Shown: positions 17,119-26,408, counted from the first letter of the stretch. The stretch is DNA of 64,000 bases from Actinacidiphila yanglinensis (GCF_900107965.1 NZ_FNVU01000025.1:62001-126000); one strand, 5' to 3'. Numbers and translations are program-made. The notes: generated from the letters alone by a model not told the origin.

Positions 17119-17415
17119 TCAACTCGATCGCGGCGCGGGGCAGACCGGCCCCCGAAGGAAGCTGTCCGCGGTCGGGCCGTAACCCGACATCATCGCGGTC
17201 TCGGCCCAGGAAAGGACCAGTTCGGGAGCGGGCCACCCGCCGGCGGCGCAGTCAGCGGGAAACAGTGCGCCGGGAGAGACGGCCGGACGTTGGCGGCGGG
17301 AGGAGAGCCGCCGCCACAGCCGGGCGGGGGCTCCCGCCGGGGCTGCGTCCTGGCGCCGGGCGGGAGGCCGCGCCGGTGACGCGCCGGCCGGCCACGGGGA
17401 GCCCTGGGTGGACAT
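17119..17415 (-). CDS. Small ORF coupled to ohr, unknown function
   Basis: This is a 98-codon frame whose ATG overlaps the ohr stop as TGATG. No family is recognised. The first 45 residues are Ala/Pro/Arg-rich. The second half is more protein-like (ELVLSWAETAMMSGYG, then TADSFLRGPVCP). Third codon positions are strongly GC-biased, as in real genes here, but that is not decisive in such DNA. If real, it is co-translated with Ohr and may act in the same peroxide response. A chance open frame is the alternative. Confidence 0.35.
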   Translation of the reverse strand: MSTQGSPWPAGASPARPPARRQDAAPAGAPARLWRRLSSRRQRPAVSPGALFPADCAAGGWPAPELVLSWAETAMMSGYGPTADSFLRGPVCPAPRSS

Positions 17416-17840
17416 CAGGCGGCGAGCGCGTTGATCGTGACGGGGATGTTGTTGCGGGTCGCCTTGGAGTACGGGCAGGTCTGCTCGGCCGCAGCGGCGA
17501 GCTCCTCGGCGGTGGCCTGGTCGACGCCGCCGAGCACCGGGCTGAGGACGGCCGAGAGACCGAACTCGCCGTCCTCGCCGTGCGTGAGGGTGACCTCGGC
17601 GGTGATCTCGGTGCTGGTGAGCCGGATCTTCCGCTGGGCCGCCACCCGGCGCAGCGCACCGAGGAAGCACGCCCCCCAGCCGGCCGCGAACAGCTGCTCG
17701 GGGTTGGTGGCGTCGCCGGGCCCGCCGAGCTCCTTGGGGAAGGCCAGGGTGGTGTCGATCAGCCCGTCGTCGGAGCGGACCGTGCCGCCGTTGCGACCCT
17801 CGCCGGTGACGTTGACGCGGGCGGTGTAGGTGACGGTCAT
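17415..17840 (-). CDS. ohr: Ohr/OsmC family organic hydroperoxide reductase
   Basis: The protein has 141 residues from ATG 17840 (GGGA box 6-7 nt upstream); ATG 17852 would add four residues. Ohr features: YTARVNVTGEGRNG start, PKELGG, TNPEQLFAAGWGACFLGAL with the first reactive Cys, and EQTCPYSKATRNNI with the second. Ohr reduces organic and lipid hydroperoxides with a Cys pair, using lipoylated proteins as reductant. No ohrR (MarR) gene is adjacent, although a palindrome overlaps the promoter. A small ORF overlaps the stop codon. Confidence 0.92.
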   Translation of the reverse strand: MTVTYTARVNVTGEGRNGGTVRSDDGLIDTTLAFPKELGGPGDATNPEQLFAAGWGACFLGALRRVAAQRKIRLTSTEITAEVTLTHGEDGEFGLSAVLSPVLGGVDQATAEELAAAAEQTCPYSKATRNNIPVTINALAA

Positions 17841-17941
17841 GGTCTTTCCCATCTCGGTATGTGTGTGAACTGTCTGCGGGAGCAGGACCAGCCATTTCGG
17901 CCGGGCGGTGAACTTTCGTCACCCGCTCAGGCAGTGACTTG

Positions 17942-17980
17942 ACTATGTCACCCAATCTCGTCACCAGTCAAGCTAGTGAC
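17942..17980 (-). promoter_or_regulatory. Candidate ohr promoter with overlapping palindrome
   Basis: On the minus strand, TTGACT (17971-17966) and CATAGT (17947-17942) are separated by 18 nt, a plausible sigma-70-like -35/-10 pair about 100 bases upstream of ohr. The -35 sits between GTCAC and GTGAC arms (17976-17980 and 17960-17964), an operator-like arrangement suited to a peroxide-sensing repressor. Confidence 0.5.
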
Positions 17981-18024
17981 GAATGAGGAGGCCTCTGCCG
18001 GGCCCGTCCTGCGGGCAGCACGAA

Positions 18025-18059
18025 GCGGGGCAGGGGCTCGATGCGTGCCCCTGCCCCGC
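18025..18059 (-). terminator. Terminator after the beta-helix gene
   Basis: A perfect 13-bp stem (18025-18037 with 18047-18059, 9-nt loop) lies 36 bases beyond the stop codon of the secreted beta-helix gene. Confidence 0.8.
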
Positions 18060-18094
18060 CTGCGCGTCCGCGCGTCCGCGCGACCGCTCGCTCG

Positions 18095-20899
18095 CTAGGG
18101 TGCGGTCAGGCTGTAGACGCCCAGCTCGCTGATCCCCATCTGGCCGCCGGTCTGGCCGCCCTGGTCGGGGCGGTCGACGATCAGCCGGAGGTAGCGTGCC
18201 GTCACCGGCTTGTCGAGCTGCACACCGGTGACGCCCCCGGCGCTGCCGGAGTGTCGGCCCACCGTGTACCAGGTCGAGGCGTCGGTGGACACGTCGATGT
18301 GGAAGTCGGTGGCGAACTTGTCGTCCGGCTGCAGGAGCGTGACGAGGCTGATCGGCTGCGGGGCCCGCAGATCGACCTGCTGGATCCAGCGGTACTGGCC
18401 GGTCACCTGGGACCAGGTCGCCGGGTCGCCGTCGGTGGCGTAGGACGGCAGCGAGTTCGGCTGCATGTCCGCCTGGGTGCCGTCGACGAACAGCGCCTGG
18501 GTGGGTGCGTCGAGGGCCAGGTTCGCCGCTGCGGACGCGGGCGCGTAGGCGCCGACCTCGCTGATGGCCATCTGGTCGCCGCGCTGTCCCCAGTCGTCGG
18601 GCTTGTCCGCGACGATCCGCAGGTAGCGCGCGTGCAGCGGTGCGGAGAACTCCACCGGCACGGTTCCCGCGTTGGCGTCGTGGACGGTGCCGGCCGTCGT
18701 CCAGTCGGTGCCGTCGGTGGAGGCGTCCACGTGGAAGTCGGTGGCGTAGTGGGGTTGCGGCATCCCGACCGTCGCGGAGCCGAGCGTGTCCACCGTCCCC
18801 AGGTCGACCACCAGTTGCCAGCGGAACTGACCGCTTGCCTGCACCCAGGTGTTCGGGTCGCCGTCGGTGGCGTCGGACGGCTGGGTGCCCGGCTGGAGGT
18901 CGGCGGTACTGCCGTCGACGAACTGCGCCTGCGCGGGCCGGTGCAGGGCGAGGTTCCTCGGGGCGGGGCCGGCCGGGGCGGCGGCCAGGTGGGCGTACTG
19001 CGGCTCCAGCCCGGCGTTGGCGACGAGGGACGCCGGCACGCCGGTGCCGTCGGCGGCGATCTGGGTGTTGTCCAGCGTCAGGTTGTCCGGCGTACCGCAC
19101 GGCCAGTCCGGTGTGGTGTTCTCGACGTAGTTGCCGGTGAAGGAGAAGCCGCCGTACGGGAGGGAGTCCTCCTTGCAACCGCCCATGGAGAAGGTGCCGT
19201 TGGCGAACATGGCGTTGCCGGTCATGGTGATGTTCGTGCTGCCGCCGTCGGTGTAGATGGCGTGGCCGCCGTCCGCCCCGTTGTCGTTGCGGACGATGTT
19301 CCCGCTGATCAGCAGGCCGTCGGCGAGCGAGTCGCCCTCCTGGCCGAGCACGTAGATGCCGCCGCCGTCGGAGCGCAGCTGCATGGCGTCGAAGACCAGG
19401 TTGTCGAGGATCTTGTTGCCGGCGGTCTTGGTCGGGGTGTGGCCCCAGCCCCAGTTGGAGCTGATGCCGCTGTACGGGACGTCGTTGACCTGGTTGTGCT
19501 CGATCACGTCGTCGCGCGTGTAGCTCTGGAAGATGCCGACACCGCCGGTGTATTCGGAGGCGACGTCGTGCACCCAGTTGTCGGCGACGGTGTTGCGGGC
19601 CGGCAGCAGCGTGACGTCCGCGGGAGCCGCGTCGGCGCCGTTGCCGATCTCGACGCCGTTGCCCGAGATGTCGGTGAACTCGTTGCCCTTGAGCACGGAG
19701 TCATCGACGTTGCGGCCGAGTTGGAGTCCGGCCGCGCCCAGGTGCTGGAAGGTGCTGCCGGTGACGGTCAGCCCCTGGGTGTGGTCGAAGACGACGTTGC
19801 CGGGTGTCATCGTCCAGTTGCCGTAGGGGCAGGTGCCGGGGTCGGTGGAGGAGTAGCGATCGCACGATCCCTGCTTCTCCCAGGCGTCGTCACCGGTCAG
19901 GTGCATGTTGGCCTGCACCTCGGAGAAGCCGTCGGGTCCGTTGGGCTGCGTCCAGCCGCCGTACTCGAAGGAGATCCCCTGGAACGCCACGTCCTTCAGG
20001 GGACTGGCCTCGGTGCCGGTTCCGGAGACCAGGGTCTGCAGCCGCGGGATCTCGACGTCGGCGGTCCTGAGGTCCTGGCCCTCACGGGGTTTGTAGTAGA
20101 CGGTGTGCGCCGTCTTGTCGAGATACCACTCGCCGGGGTCGTTCAGCAGTTCCCTGGCGTTCTCGACGTAAGTCGGCGTATCGGCGTTGACGCCGTACGG
20201 CTTCTTGGTGGAGTTGTCGAAGCAGGGCTGGTCCATGGTGACGGCGGTGCCCGACACGGACGCCACGCCGCAGTAGATCTCGGTCCAGCCGACGTCGTAG
20301 ACGAACTGGACGTCGGAGATGTTCTTCCAGCTGTCGAGGGTCGTGTCGGAGGTGGTGTAACCGGTGGCGGTGCGGGTGAAGCCGGTCGGGTGGGCGCCCC
20401 GGGCGCGTATGCCGCGTACTCCGTCGACGTACATCTGGCGGGTGTCGGTGCCGGCCGGCACCTTGGCCTCCCAGACCCCGTCGGCGTCCTGCGTCCAGCC
20501 CTGGACGCGCTCGCCGCCGCTGAGGACCGGGTGCGCGCCGGGCGCGGCCTCGTAGGTGACGTGGTGGCCGGACGTCCCGCCGTCGCCCTTCGCGGCGTCG
20601 AGCGCGAGGGTGCTCCCGAGCCGGTAGGTCCCGCCGGCGAGGACCACGTCGATGTCGGCCTGGGCCGTGCGGCTCGCGGACCGCACCTCGCTCTGGGCCG
20701 TCGTCAGGGCGCACGGGTCGTGGGACGAGCAGGTCCGGCCGTGTCCGTCCGGGGACACGGAGAGCGTGATGGCCGGCAGGGCCGAGTGGGACGGGGCGGC
20801 GGCCGCGGTCCAGCCGGTGGACAGGAAACCGGCGAGCAGGGCGACGGCGGCGCCCGCGCTCACCGCGAGACCACGCCGGCGTGGTCGGGTCTTCTTCAT
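18095..20899 (-). CDS. Secreted right-handed beta-helix glycosidase-like protein with two discoidin (F5/8C) domains
   Basis: The protein has 934 residues from ATG 20899 (GGGAG box 8 nt upstream); a GTG three codons earlier leaves no room for that box. The basic RPRRRG start, hydrophobic core and TAAAA site mark a signal peptide. Residues about 120-620 carry many N-x-(I/V)-x-(D/G/N) turns typical of parallel beta-helices (GNEFTDISGNGVEIGNG, HNQVNDVPYSGISS). Two F5/8C/CBM32-like domains follow, each starting NLAL and ending near ISE(V/L)G.Y. The fold fits GH110/GH141-like alpha-galactosidases or fucosidases, or a lyase. It ends the sugar-transport gene run, which supports glycan cleavage outside the cell. 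Confidence 0.8.
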   Translation of the reverse strand: MKKTRPRRRGLAVSAGAAVALLAGFLSTGWTAAAAPSHSALPAITLSVSPDGHGRTCSSHDPCALTTAQSEVRSASRTAQADIDVVLAGGTYRLGSTLALDAAKGDGGTSGHHVTYEAAPGAHPVLSGGERVQGWTQDADGVWEAKVPAGTDTRQMYVDGVRGIRARGAHPTGFTRTATGYTTSDTTLDSWKNISDVQFVYDVGWTEIYCGVASVSGTAVTMDQPCFDNSTKKPYGVNADTPTYVENARELLNDPGEWYLDKTAHTVYYKPREGQDLRTADVEIPRLQTLVSGTGTEASPLKDVAFQGISFEYGGWTQPNGPDGFSEVQANMHLTGDDAWEKQGSCDRYSSTDPGTCPYGNWTMTPGNVVFDHTQGLTVTGSTFQHLGAAGLQLGRNVDDSVLKGNEFTDISGNGVEIGNGADAAPADVTLLPARNTVADNWVHDVASEYTGGVGIFQSYTRDDVIEHNQVNDVPYSGISSNWGWGHTPTKTAGNKILDNLVFDAMQLRSDGGGIYVLGQEGDSLADGLLISGNIVRNDNGADGGHAIYTDGGSTNITMTGNAMFANGTFSMGGCKEDSLPYGGFSFTGNYVENTTPDWPCGTPDNLTLDNTQIAADGTGVPASLVANAGLEPQYAHLAAAPAGPAPRNLALHRPAQAQFVDGSTADLQPGTQPSDATDGDPNTWVQASGQFRWQLVVDLGTVDTLGSATVGMPQPHYATDFHVDASTDGTDWTTAGTVHDANAGTVPVEFSAPLHARYLRIVADKPDDWGQRGDQMAISEVGAYAPASAAANLALDAPTQALFVDGTQADMQPNSLPSYATDGDPATWSQVTGQYRWIQQVDLRAPQPISLVTLLQPDDKFATDFHIDVSTDASTWYTVGRHSGSAGGVTGVQLDKPVTARYLRLIVDRPDQGGQTGGQMGISELGVYSLTAP

Positions 20900-21028
20900 G
20901 CGTGTCACTCCCGAGGCTTCGTTGATTCGAGGCGTTTCGTGGTGGAAAGAGACGTCATGGGGTACGGAGAGGTGGAGTTGGAGGGGGATGTGCGGCGGCG
21001 CCGACCGGCGCGGGCGCGGCCCCGCGGG

Positions 21029-21943
21029 TCATTCCTTGGTCGCGCCCGCGAGCATTCCCGAGACGAGGGTGCGCTGGGAGAAAAGGAAGAGCACCAGCAC
21101 CGGCAGGATCGCCACGATGATGGCCAGCGACAGCTCGGGGATGGTGATGTTGAGGCCCGCGCCGGCCACCGGGTTGAAGGACGGCGTGGACGTCAGGAGC
21201 TGGTTCAGGCCGACCTGGATCGGGAACTCGTCGCTGTTGGGCAGTACCAGGTAGGGCAGGAAGAAGTTGTTCCAGTTGCCCACGAAGCTGAAGAACGCGA
21301 CCAGGCCGACCACGGGCTTCGCCAGAGGCAGCGCGATCCGGGTGAACAGCTGCCACTGCGTGCAGCCGTCGATGCGTGCGGCGGACAGCAGGTCGCGGGG
21401 CAGGCTGGTGGCGAAGTAGATGTACACCAGGTACACGCCGAACGGGTAGAACGAGAAGGGCAGGATCACCGACCAGACGGTGCCGATCAGGTGGAAGCGG
21501 TTCAGCTCCAGGAAGATCGGCAGCACCAGGGTGGCCGACGGCATGATCATGGTGACCAGGGTGGCGATCAGCAGCGTCTTGCGGCCGCGGAAGCGGGTCA
21601 GCGCCAGCGCGTAGCCGGCCGGCAGGCTGGTGACCAGGGTGAGCACGAGCGAACCGAGCGAGTAGACCGCGGAGTTGCGCAGCCAGGTCAGCAGCGCGTG
21701 GTCCTGGAAGTCGTACAGGTGCCGCCAGGCGGTGCCCACCTGGTGGAAGGAGCCGAACGACAACGGGTTGTCGTGCACGATCTGCCCGGCGGTCTTGGTC
21801 GGCGCGAGGAGCAGCCAGACCACCGGGAGCACGAAGAACACCAGCAGCGCGGCCAGCAGCACCCCGACGACCAGGACGGAGACCGCCTTGGACGGGGTGG
21901 CACGGCGGACGGCCGGGCGCTGCGCGGGGGCGGAGGTGGTCAT
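21029..21943 (-). CDS. Carbohydrate ABC transporter permease (MalG-like)
   Basis: The protein has 304 residues with about six membrane segments. The first is LVVGVLLAALLVFFVLPVVW. The EAA loop that contacts the ATPase reads AARIDGCTQWQLFTRIALPLAKP. A large periplasm-side loop after the first segment is typical of MalG relatives. It starts 4 bases after the stop of the partner permease, so they are in one operon. No ATP-binding subunit is encoded here. In Streptomyces such sugar importers commonly share the MsiK ATPase, so an unlinked subunit is expected. Confidence 0.9.
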   Translation of the reverse strand: MTTSAPAQRPAVRRATPSKAVSVLVVGVLLAALLVFFVLPVVWLLLAPTKTAGQIVHDNPLSFGSFHQVGTAWRHLYDFQDHALLTWLRNSAVYSLGSLVLTLVTSLPAGYALALTRFRGRKTLLIATLVTMIMPSATLVLPIFLELNRFHLIGTVWSVILPFSFYPFGVYLVYIYFATSLPRDLLSAARIDGCTQWQLFTRIALPLAKPVVGLVAFFSFVGNWNNFFLPYLVLPNSDEFPIQVGLNQLLTSTPSFNPVAGAGLNITIPELSLAIIVAILPVLVLFLFSQRTLVSGMLAGATKE

Positions 21944-21947
21944 GGCG

Positions 21948-22880
21948 TCATTTCTCTTCGATCGTGAACATGTTCGAGCGCCAGACCAGCAGGCCCGCGC
22001 ACAGCAGGCCGAGGGCCAGCAGGAAGACCGAGATGGCGGCGGCGCCGTTGAAGTCGCCCTGCTGGAAGGCGTAGACGTAGGCGAGCTGGTTGGGCGACCA
22101 GGTGGGGCTGATCCGGCCCAGGCTCGCGGTCTGCAGCAGTTGCGGCTCCACGAAGAGCTGGGTGCCGCCGGCGAACGCGAGGATGGTCATGTAGGCGATC
22201 CACTGGCGGATCATCGGGATCTGGATGTGCCAGGCGCTGCGCCAGGGTCCCGCGCCGTCCATCTTCGCGGCTTCCAGGACCTCGTCGGGGATGTTGTTCA
22301 GCGCCCCGTACATCACCACCATCCAGCCGCCCGCGCCGGTCCAGAACGCGATCAGCATGAAGATCACCGGCAGGTCGCCGGGGGCGAGCACCGCCGCGAA
22401 GCTGTCCAGGCCGATCGCCCTGAGCAGCCAGGAGACCGGGCTGACGTCCGGGTCGAGCATGAACAGCCAGACCAGCACGCTGGCGACGCCGGCGAGCGCG
22501 CCGGGGATGTAGTAGAGGAACCGCAGCAGCGCCGACAGGCCCGGCCTGACGCGGCTGCGCAGCACGACGGCCGCGAGCACGGTGAGCACCACCAGGGTGA
22601 CCAGCCACAGCACCAGGTAGAGCAGCACGTGGCTGAAGGCCGGGCCGAACCGGTAGTCACGGGCGACCTTGGTGAACTGGTTGATGCCGGTGAACTGCCC
22701 CGCGTCGTTGGTGAACGCCAGGTAGAAGGCGTAGCAGGTGGGGAACACGCCGAAGGCGAGCAGCAGCACGGTGTAGCCGCCGGCGAAGAGCCAGCCGGCG
22801 AGGCCGGCGGCCCGCCGCCGCGGCTGGGTGCCGCGGCGGCGAGCGGGTGCGGCGACGGGCGGGGTGTCCACGAGCGTCAT
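21948..22880 (-). CDS. Carbohydrate ABC transporter permease (MalF/UgpA-like)
   Basis: The protein has 310 residues with six membrane segments, beginning after a basic Arg-rich cytoplasmic tail. The EAA motif is EAAKMDGAGPWRSAWHIQIP near residue 220. It pairs with the MalG-like permease to form the membrane channel for a sugar or oligosaccharide. Its ATG overlaps the stop of the binding-protein gene (ATGA at 22880-22877), indicating translational coupling. Confidence 0.9.
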   Translation of the reverse strand: MTLVDTPPVAAPARRRGTQPRRRAAGLAGWLFAGGYTVLLLAFGVFPTCYAFYLAFTNDAGQFTGINQFTKVARDYRFGPAFSHVLLYLVLWLVTLVVLTVLAAVVLRSRVRPGLSALLRFLYYIPGALAGVASVLVWLFMLDPDVSPVSWLLRAIGLDSFAAVLAPGDLPVIFMLIAFWTGAGGWMVVMYGALNNIPDEVLEAAKMDGAGPWRSAWHIQIPMIRQWIAYMTILAFAGGTQLFVEPQLLQTASLGRISPTWSPNQLAYVYAFQQGDFNGAAAISVFLLALGLLCAGLLVWRSNMFTIEEK

Positions 22881-24274
22881 TCGTTGGTCACCTTGTATCC
22901 GTCGGCCTTGGCCTCGTTGCTGATCGTCTTCTGCCAGGCGGGCAGGGTGGAGGTCAGCGACTTGCCGGCGGTCAGCGCGGGCAGGACGACGCTGGACCAG
23001 GCGGTGGCGTCGGAGAACTTGGTGTTCGACCAGCCCGTCCACACCTCGTCGGCGGCCTGCTGGAAGGGTCCGCTGACGTCGTCGGCGAAGTAGGAGCTGT
23101 TGGCCGGGTTGGACAGCCACGCCTTGGCCGCCGGGGCGTAGGCGGGGTAGGTCGGCGCGGCGGTCTGGTTGGCGTCGGAGGTGGTCAGCCAGGTGGCCAG
23201 GTCGGTGGACGCCTTCAGGTTCTTGCTGTGCGAGGAGACCATCCACACGCCGCCGCCGACGTTGCCGGTGGTGGGGGTGGACTCGCCCGGCCAGGTCAGC
23301 GGGGCGGCGGCGGCGATCTGCCCGGCGGGGGTCTTGAACGCGGTCTTGAACAGGTACTGGCCGTACCAGGACGGCCCGTAGGCCATCAGGACCTTGGAGC
23401 CGCTGTCCTTGGCGAAGCCCTGGCTGAAGAAGCCCTCGGTGCTGACCGACTTGGCCGAGATCAGCTTGTCCAGCAGGGTCGACATCCGGGTGCAGTCCGG
23501 GTCCTTCAGCGCCACCCGCAGGGTGCCGGGCTGGGTCTCCTGGAAGGCCGGGCACTGGCTGGACCAGAGGTACGACTCCTGGGAGTTGGTGTCGCCGACC
23601 GAGCCGACCAGGTAGCCGGGGTGCTCCTTCGCGACCTTCTCCCCCAGCGCCTCGTACTGCGCCCAGGTGGTGGGGACGGTGTAGCCCCACTGGTCCATCA
23701 GTTTCTTGTTGTACCAGAGCACGACCTGCGCGATGTCGTTGCGCAGGCAGTAGGTGTGCCCGTTGAACTGGCACGGCGTCAGCGAGCCCTTGGCGAAGCC
23801 GCCCAGGGTACTGGCGGGTACCAGCTTCTGGTCCAGCGGGGCCGCGAACGGGGTCGCGCCGGGCTTGGTGGGAGCCGACGCCCAGGTGACGTCGGTGGGC
23901 GAGCCGAACACGACGTCCGGCCAGCCGCTGCCGGTGCGGTCGAAGAGCTGCACCTTGGTCTGGAGGTAGGTGGAGCCGTCGGCGCCGCCGTCGTAGGTGA
24001 CGATCTTCATCTTCACGTCGGGATGCGACTTCTGGTACGCCTGCACCGCGGGCAGCCGGGTGGAGTCGGCCCATACGGTGATGGTCGAGCCGGCCTTCTG
24101 GGCGACCGGCTGGAACGCGGAGTGCCCGGACTGCTTGGCGGGGCTGCTGCTGGTGTCGGCGCTGGCGCCGCAGCCGGCCACCAGTGCGGCGGCCGCGGCC
24201 AGGGCGGTGGCCGCCGACGCGGTACGGGCCACGCGGCGGCGCGGGGCCGTTCTCGGAGATCCGGAAGACCTCAT
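22877..24274 (-). CDS. Sugar-binding lipoprotein of ABC importer
   Basis: The protein has 465 residues. A basic N-terminus and hydrophobic stretch lead to lipobox LVAGC with Cys35 as the lipidation site. The rest matches cluster-1 sugar-binding proteins: ITVWADSTRLPAVQAYQK, then VVLWYNKKLMDQWGYTVPTT and AQYEALGEKVA. Several Cys residues within the mature chain are unusual and could form two disulfides. It delivers a sugar to the two permeases encoded directly downstream. Clustering with a dehydratase and an aldo/keto reductase suggests a monosaccharide such as L-fucose, by inference only. Confidence 0.9.
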   Translation of the reverse strand: MRSSGSPRTAPRRRVARTASAATALAAAAALVAGCGASADTSSSPAKQSGHSAFQPVAQKAGSTITVWADSTRLPAVQAYQKSHPDVKMKIVTYDGGADGSTYLQTKVQLFDRTGSGWPDVVFGSPTDVTWASAPTKPGATPFAAPLDQKLVPASTLGGFAKGSLTPCQFNGHTYCLRNDIAQVVLWYNKKLMDQWGYTVPTTWAQYEALGEKVAKEHPGYLVGSVGDTNSQESYLWSSQCPAFQETQPGTLRVALKDPDCTRMSTLLDKLISAKSVSTEGFFSQGFAKDSGSKVLMAYGPSWYGQYLFKTAFKTPAGQIAAAAPLTWPGESTPTTGNVGGGVWMVSSHSKNLKASTDLATWLTTSDANQTAAPTYPAYAPAAKAWLSNPANSSYFADDVSGPFQQAADEVWTGWSNTKFSDATAWSSVVLPALTAGKSLTSTLPAWQKTISNEAKADGYKVTNE

Positions 24275-24316
24275 CGTCTTGCCTCTCTGTTCTCTGTGCT
24301 CACGTGCGGCTGTTGT

Positions 24317-25414
24317 TCAGCGGGGCTGCTCGACGAAGGCACGGAGTTCCGCGCCGTAGCCGTAGTCGAGCGGCAGGGCGATGCCGGGCCCGGTGGGGGC
24401 GTGCACGAGTCCCTGGTCGTCCACGTGGCGCTCGCGCACGACGGTCGTTGCGGTGACCAGGGACTCGTAGTAGGTGGTGTTCGAAATGGCCATGCACAGG
24501 TGGTGGTTGGGGATGTCGGAGCCGTGCACCTCGGCGCGCACCCGGAAGGCGTCGGCGAGGTGCGCGGTGCGCATGGCGCCGGTGACGCCGCCGCGCAGCG
24601 TGGTGCTCGCGCGCACGCCGAAGGTGGCGGCGCCGGCCCGGATGAAGTCGGCGGAGTTCATGTGTGCGCCGTCGGAGGTCTCGGCCACCAGCAGGGGGAC
24701 GTCCACGCGTTCGGCCAGCTGCCGGTAGGCGCTGACGCTGAACTCCCGCATCGGCTCCTCGTACCAGAGGTAGTCGGCCTCGGCCAGCGCCTTGCCCAGG
24801 AAGATCGCATCGGGCAGGTCGAAGCCCGCCGACCCGTCGTACATCAGCGGGACGTCGGGGCCCACGTGCCGGCGCAGCGCCAGGCACAGGGCGGCGTCGC
24901 GGCGGGCGTCGCCCCAGGCATGGAGCTTGATGCCCCGGTAGCCCAGGGCCAGGCACTGGTCGGCGACGTCGAGGAACTCCTCGGTGGTGTCGAAGGTGGA
25001 CGTGGAGGCGTAGGCGGGTATCGCGTCGCGGAACCCGCCGAGCAGCTGCCACACGGGCTGGTCGGTGACCCGCCCGGCGAGGTCCCACAGGGCGGTGTCG
25101 ATCAGGCCGAGGGTCGGGAGGGGTAGTTCGTGGATGCGGTCGAGTTCCCACATCCGGTGCCACAGCCACTCCCGCTGGAAGGGGTCGGCTCCCATCAGCT
25201 CGTCGCGGAAGACGCGGTCGACGAGATCACGCAGGGTGACGGCTGCTCCGGGACGGGCGAGCAGCGCCACTCCCTCGGCTCCTTCGTCCGTGCCGATGTG
25301 CAGGACCGCGCCGTCGCCGACCGGAGGGCTGCCGGCCAGGCCGCGCCGCCACCGGAAGGGCGGGTCGGCCGCGGGGACGTCGATCCGGTGGACCTCGACA
25401 TGAGTGATCTTCAT
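24317..25414 (-). CDS. Enolase-superfamily (mandelate racemase subgroup) sugar-acid dehydratase
   Basis: The protein has 365 residues from ATG 25414. The N-terminal capping domain begins KITHVEVHRIDVP. In the barrel, the first active-site strand reads GIKLHAWG near residue 163. Metal ligands are Asp in LMYDGSAGFD, Glu in LWYEEPM and Glu in VAETS. A His-rich segment EVHGSDIPNHHL near 295 should supply the general base. Members dehydrate acid sugars such as fuconate, rhamnonate or galactarate. KxH instead of the commoner KxK means the substrate should not be copied from L-fuconate dehydratase. It sits between the GntR gene and the importer genes. Confidence 0.85.
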   Translation of the reverse strand: MKITHVEVHRIDVPAADPPFRWRRGLAGSPPVGDGAVLHIGTDEGAEGVALLARPGAAVTLRDLVDRVFRDELMGADPFQREWLWHRMWELDRIHELPLPTLGLIDTALWDLAGRVTDQPVWQLLGGFRDAIPAYASTSTFDTTEEFLDVADQCLALGYRGIKLHAWGDARRDAALCLALRRHVGPDVPLMYDGSAGFDLPDAIFLGKALAEADYLWYEEPMREFSVSAYRQLAERVDVPLLVAETSDGAHMNSADFIRAGAATFGVRASTTLRGGVTGAMRTAHLADAFRVRAEVHGSDIPNHHLCMAISNTTYYESLVTATTVVRERHVDDQGLVHAPTGPGIALPLDYGYGAELRAFVEQPR

Positions 25415-25415
25415 C
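25400..25415 (-). promoter_or_regulatory. Fourth copy of the GATGA-N4-TCAT-type box at the dehydratase start
   Basis: On the minus strand GATGAAGATCACTCAT overlaps the ATG of the enolase-superfamily gene. It matches the three boxes near the GntR/aldo-keto reductase promoters at 10 of the 12 conserved positions. It is partly coding, so the resemblance could be chance. Confidence 0.35.
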
Positions 25416-25593
25416 CGTGCTTTCTGTTTCTGTGAACGGACCGGCTGGGGAGGGCACAAGGGCATGCGGAACCACGGCCCGAGGAGACGACGGCCCGCGG
25501 AGACGATGTGCCGCAGGCCTGTTCGACGCCGCGGCGGCCGGGCCGCAGGGGTCCGGACACGGCGCCTTGGGAGGGTGGTGGGCGCCGGAGGGG

Positions 25594-26385
25594 TCAGCGC
25601 CGGGGCACGCGAGCGGGCACCGGTGGAGTCAGGCTGAACAGCCGGTCGCGGATCTTGCGTTCGACCTGGTGGCGTGTGGTGTCGATGTGGGCCTGCATCA
25701 GTTCGGCGGCCTCCTCCGCGTCGCCGGAGGAGACGGCCTCCGCGATGGCGAGGTGCTGCTTGCCCGCCGCCTCCATGGACCCCGGCACGTCTCCGTGCAG
25801 GAGGAGGATGTCGGTCTGGGACATCAGCCGGCGGATGGTGCCGACGCTGGACCGCAGGAACAGGTTGTGCGCCGCGGTCCCGACCGCGTCGTGGAACTGC
25901 TCGTCCGCGAGGGCGAACGCCTGGACGTCGTCGGAGAGAGCGGCGTCGAGGGACGACCTCGCGCTCCTGGCGATGGCGCGGACCTCCAAGGGGGTGGCGA
26001 GCGCGGCGGCCTTGCGGGCGGTGTCGGACTCGATGAGCTGCCGGTAGTCGATCAGCATCATCACGTGGTCCATCTGGGTCGGCTGGAAGTGCGCGAGCCG
26101 GTCGTCGTTGAGCGCCCCGGGCGAGGCGGCGACGAAGATGCCCGCGCCCCTGCGTACGCTGAGCCGGCCGATCGCGGCCAGCACCTTGATCGCCTCCCGC
26201 GTGACGTTGCGCGTGGCGCCGAGGATCTGCGCGAGCCCCTGCTCGGTCGGCAGGCGGTCTCCCGGTTTCATGTTCTGCTCGGCGATGTAGGTGAGCAGTT
26301 GCTCGGCCACCAGCTCGTAGCCCGGACGGTAGGGCGCGGCCGGCTTCTCGGCTCCCTCCGACGGCACGGCACGTTCGCCAGGCAC
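25594..26385 (-). CDS. GntR-family (FadR subfamily) transcriptional regulator
   Basis: The protein has 263 residues from GTG 26385, which has a GGGGGAAG box 8 nt upstream; GTG 26391 and ATG 26424 are in-frame alternatives. The N-terminal winged helix reads LPTEQGLAQILGATRNVTREA with the wing GRLSVRRGAGIFV. The C-terminal all-helical FCD domain carries the metal-binding pattern (DEQFHDAV, then HLAIAEAV and MQAHIDTT). FCD regulators usually respond to sugar acids or keto acids, fitting the dehydratase next door. It is divergent from the aldo/keto reductase, with repeated palindromic boxes in between. Confidence 0.88.
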   Translation of the reverse strand: MPGERAVPSEGAEKPAAPYRPGYELVAEQLLTYIAEQNMKPGDRLPTEQGLAQILGATRNVTREAIKVLAAIGRLSVRRGAGIFVAASPGALNDDRLAHFQPTQMDHVMMLIDYRQLIESDTARKAAALATPLEVRAIARSARSSLDAALSDDVQAFALADEQFHDAVGTAAHNLFLRSSVGTIRRLMSQTDILLLHGDVPGSMEAAGKQHLAIAEAVSSGDAEEAAELMQAHIDTTRHQVERKIRDRLFSLTPPVPARVPRR

Positions 26386-26408
26386 ACCCACAACTTCCCC
26401 CTCGGCTC

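Noticed and set aside
18041-21967. 1308-codon plus-strand frame
   Set aside because: It runs antisense through the beta-helix and permease genes and is open only because of high GC. The minus-strand genes have export signals, EAA loops and terminators.
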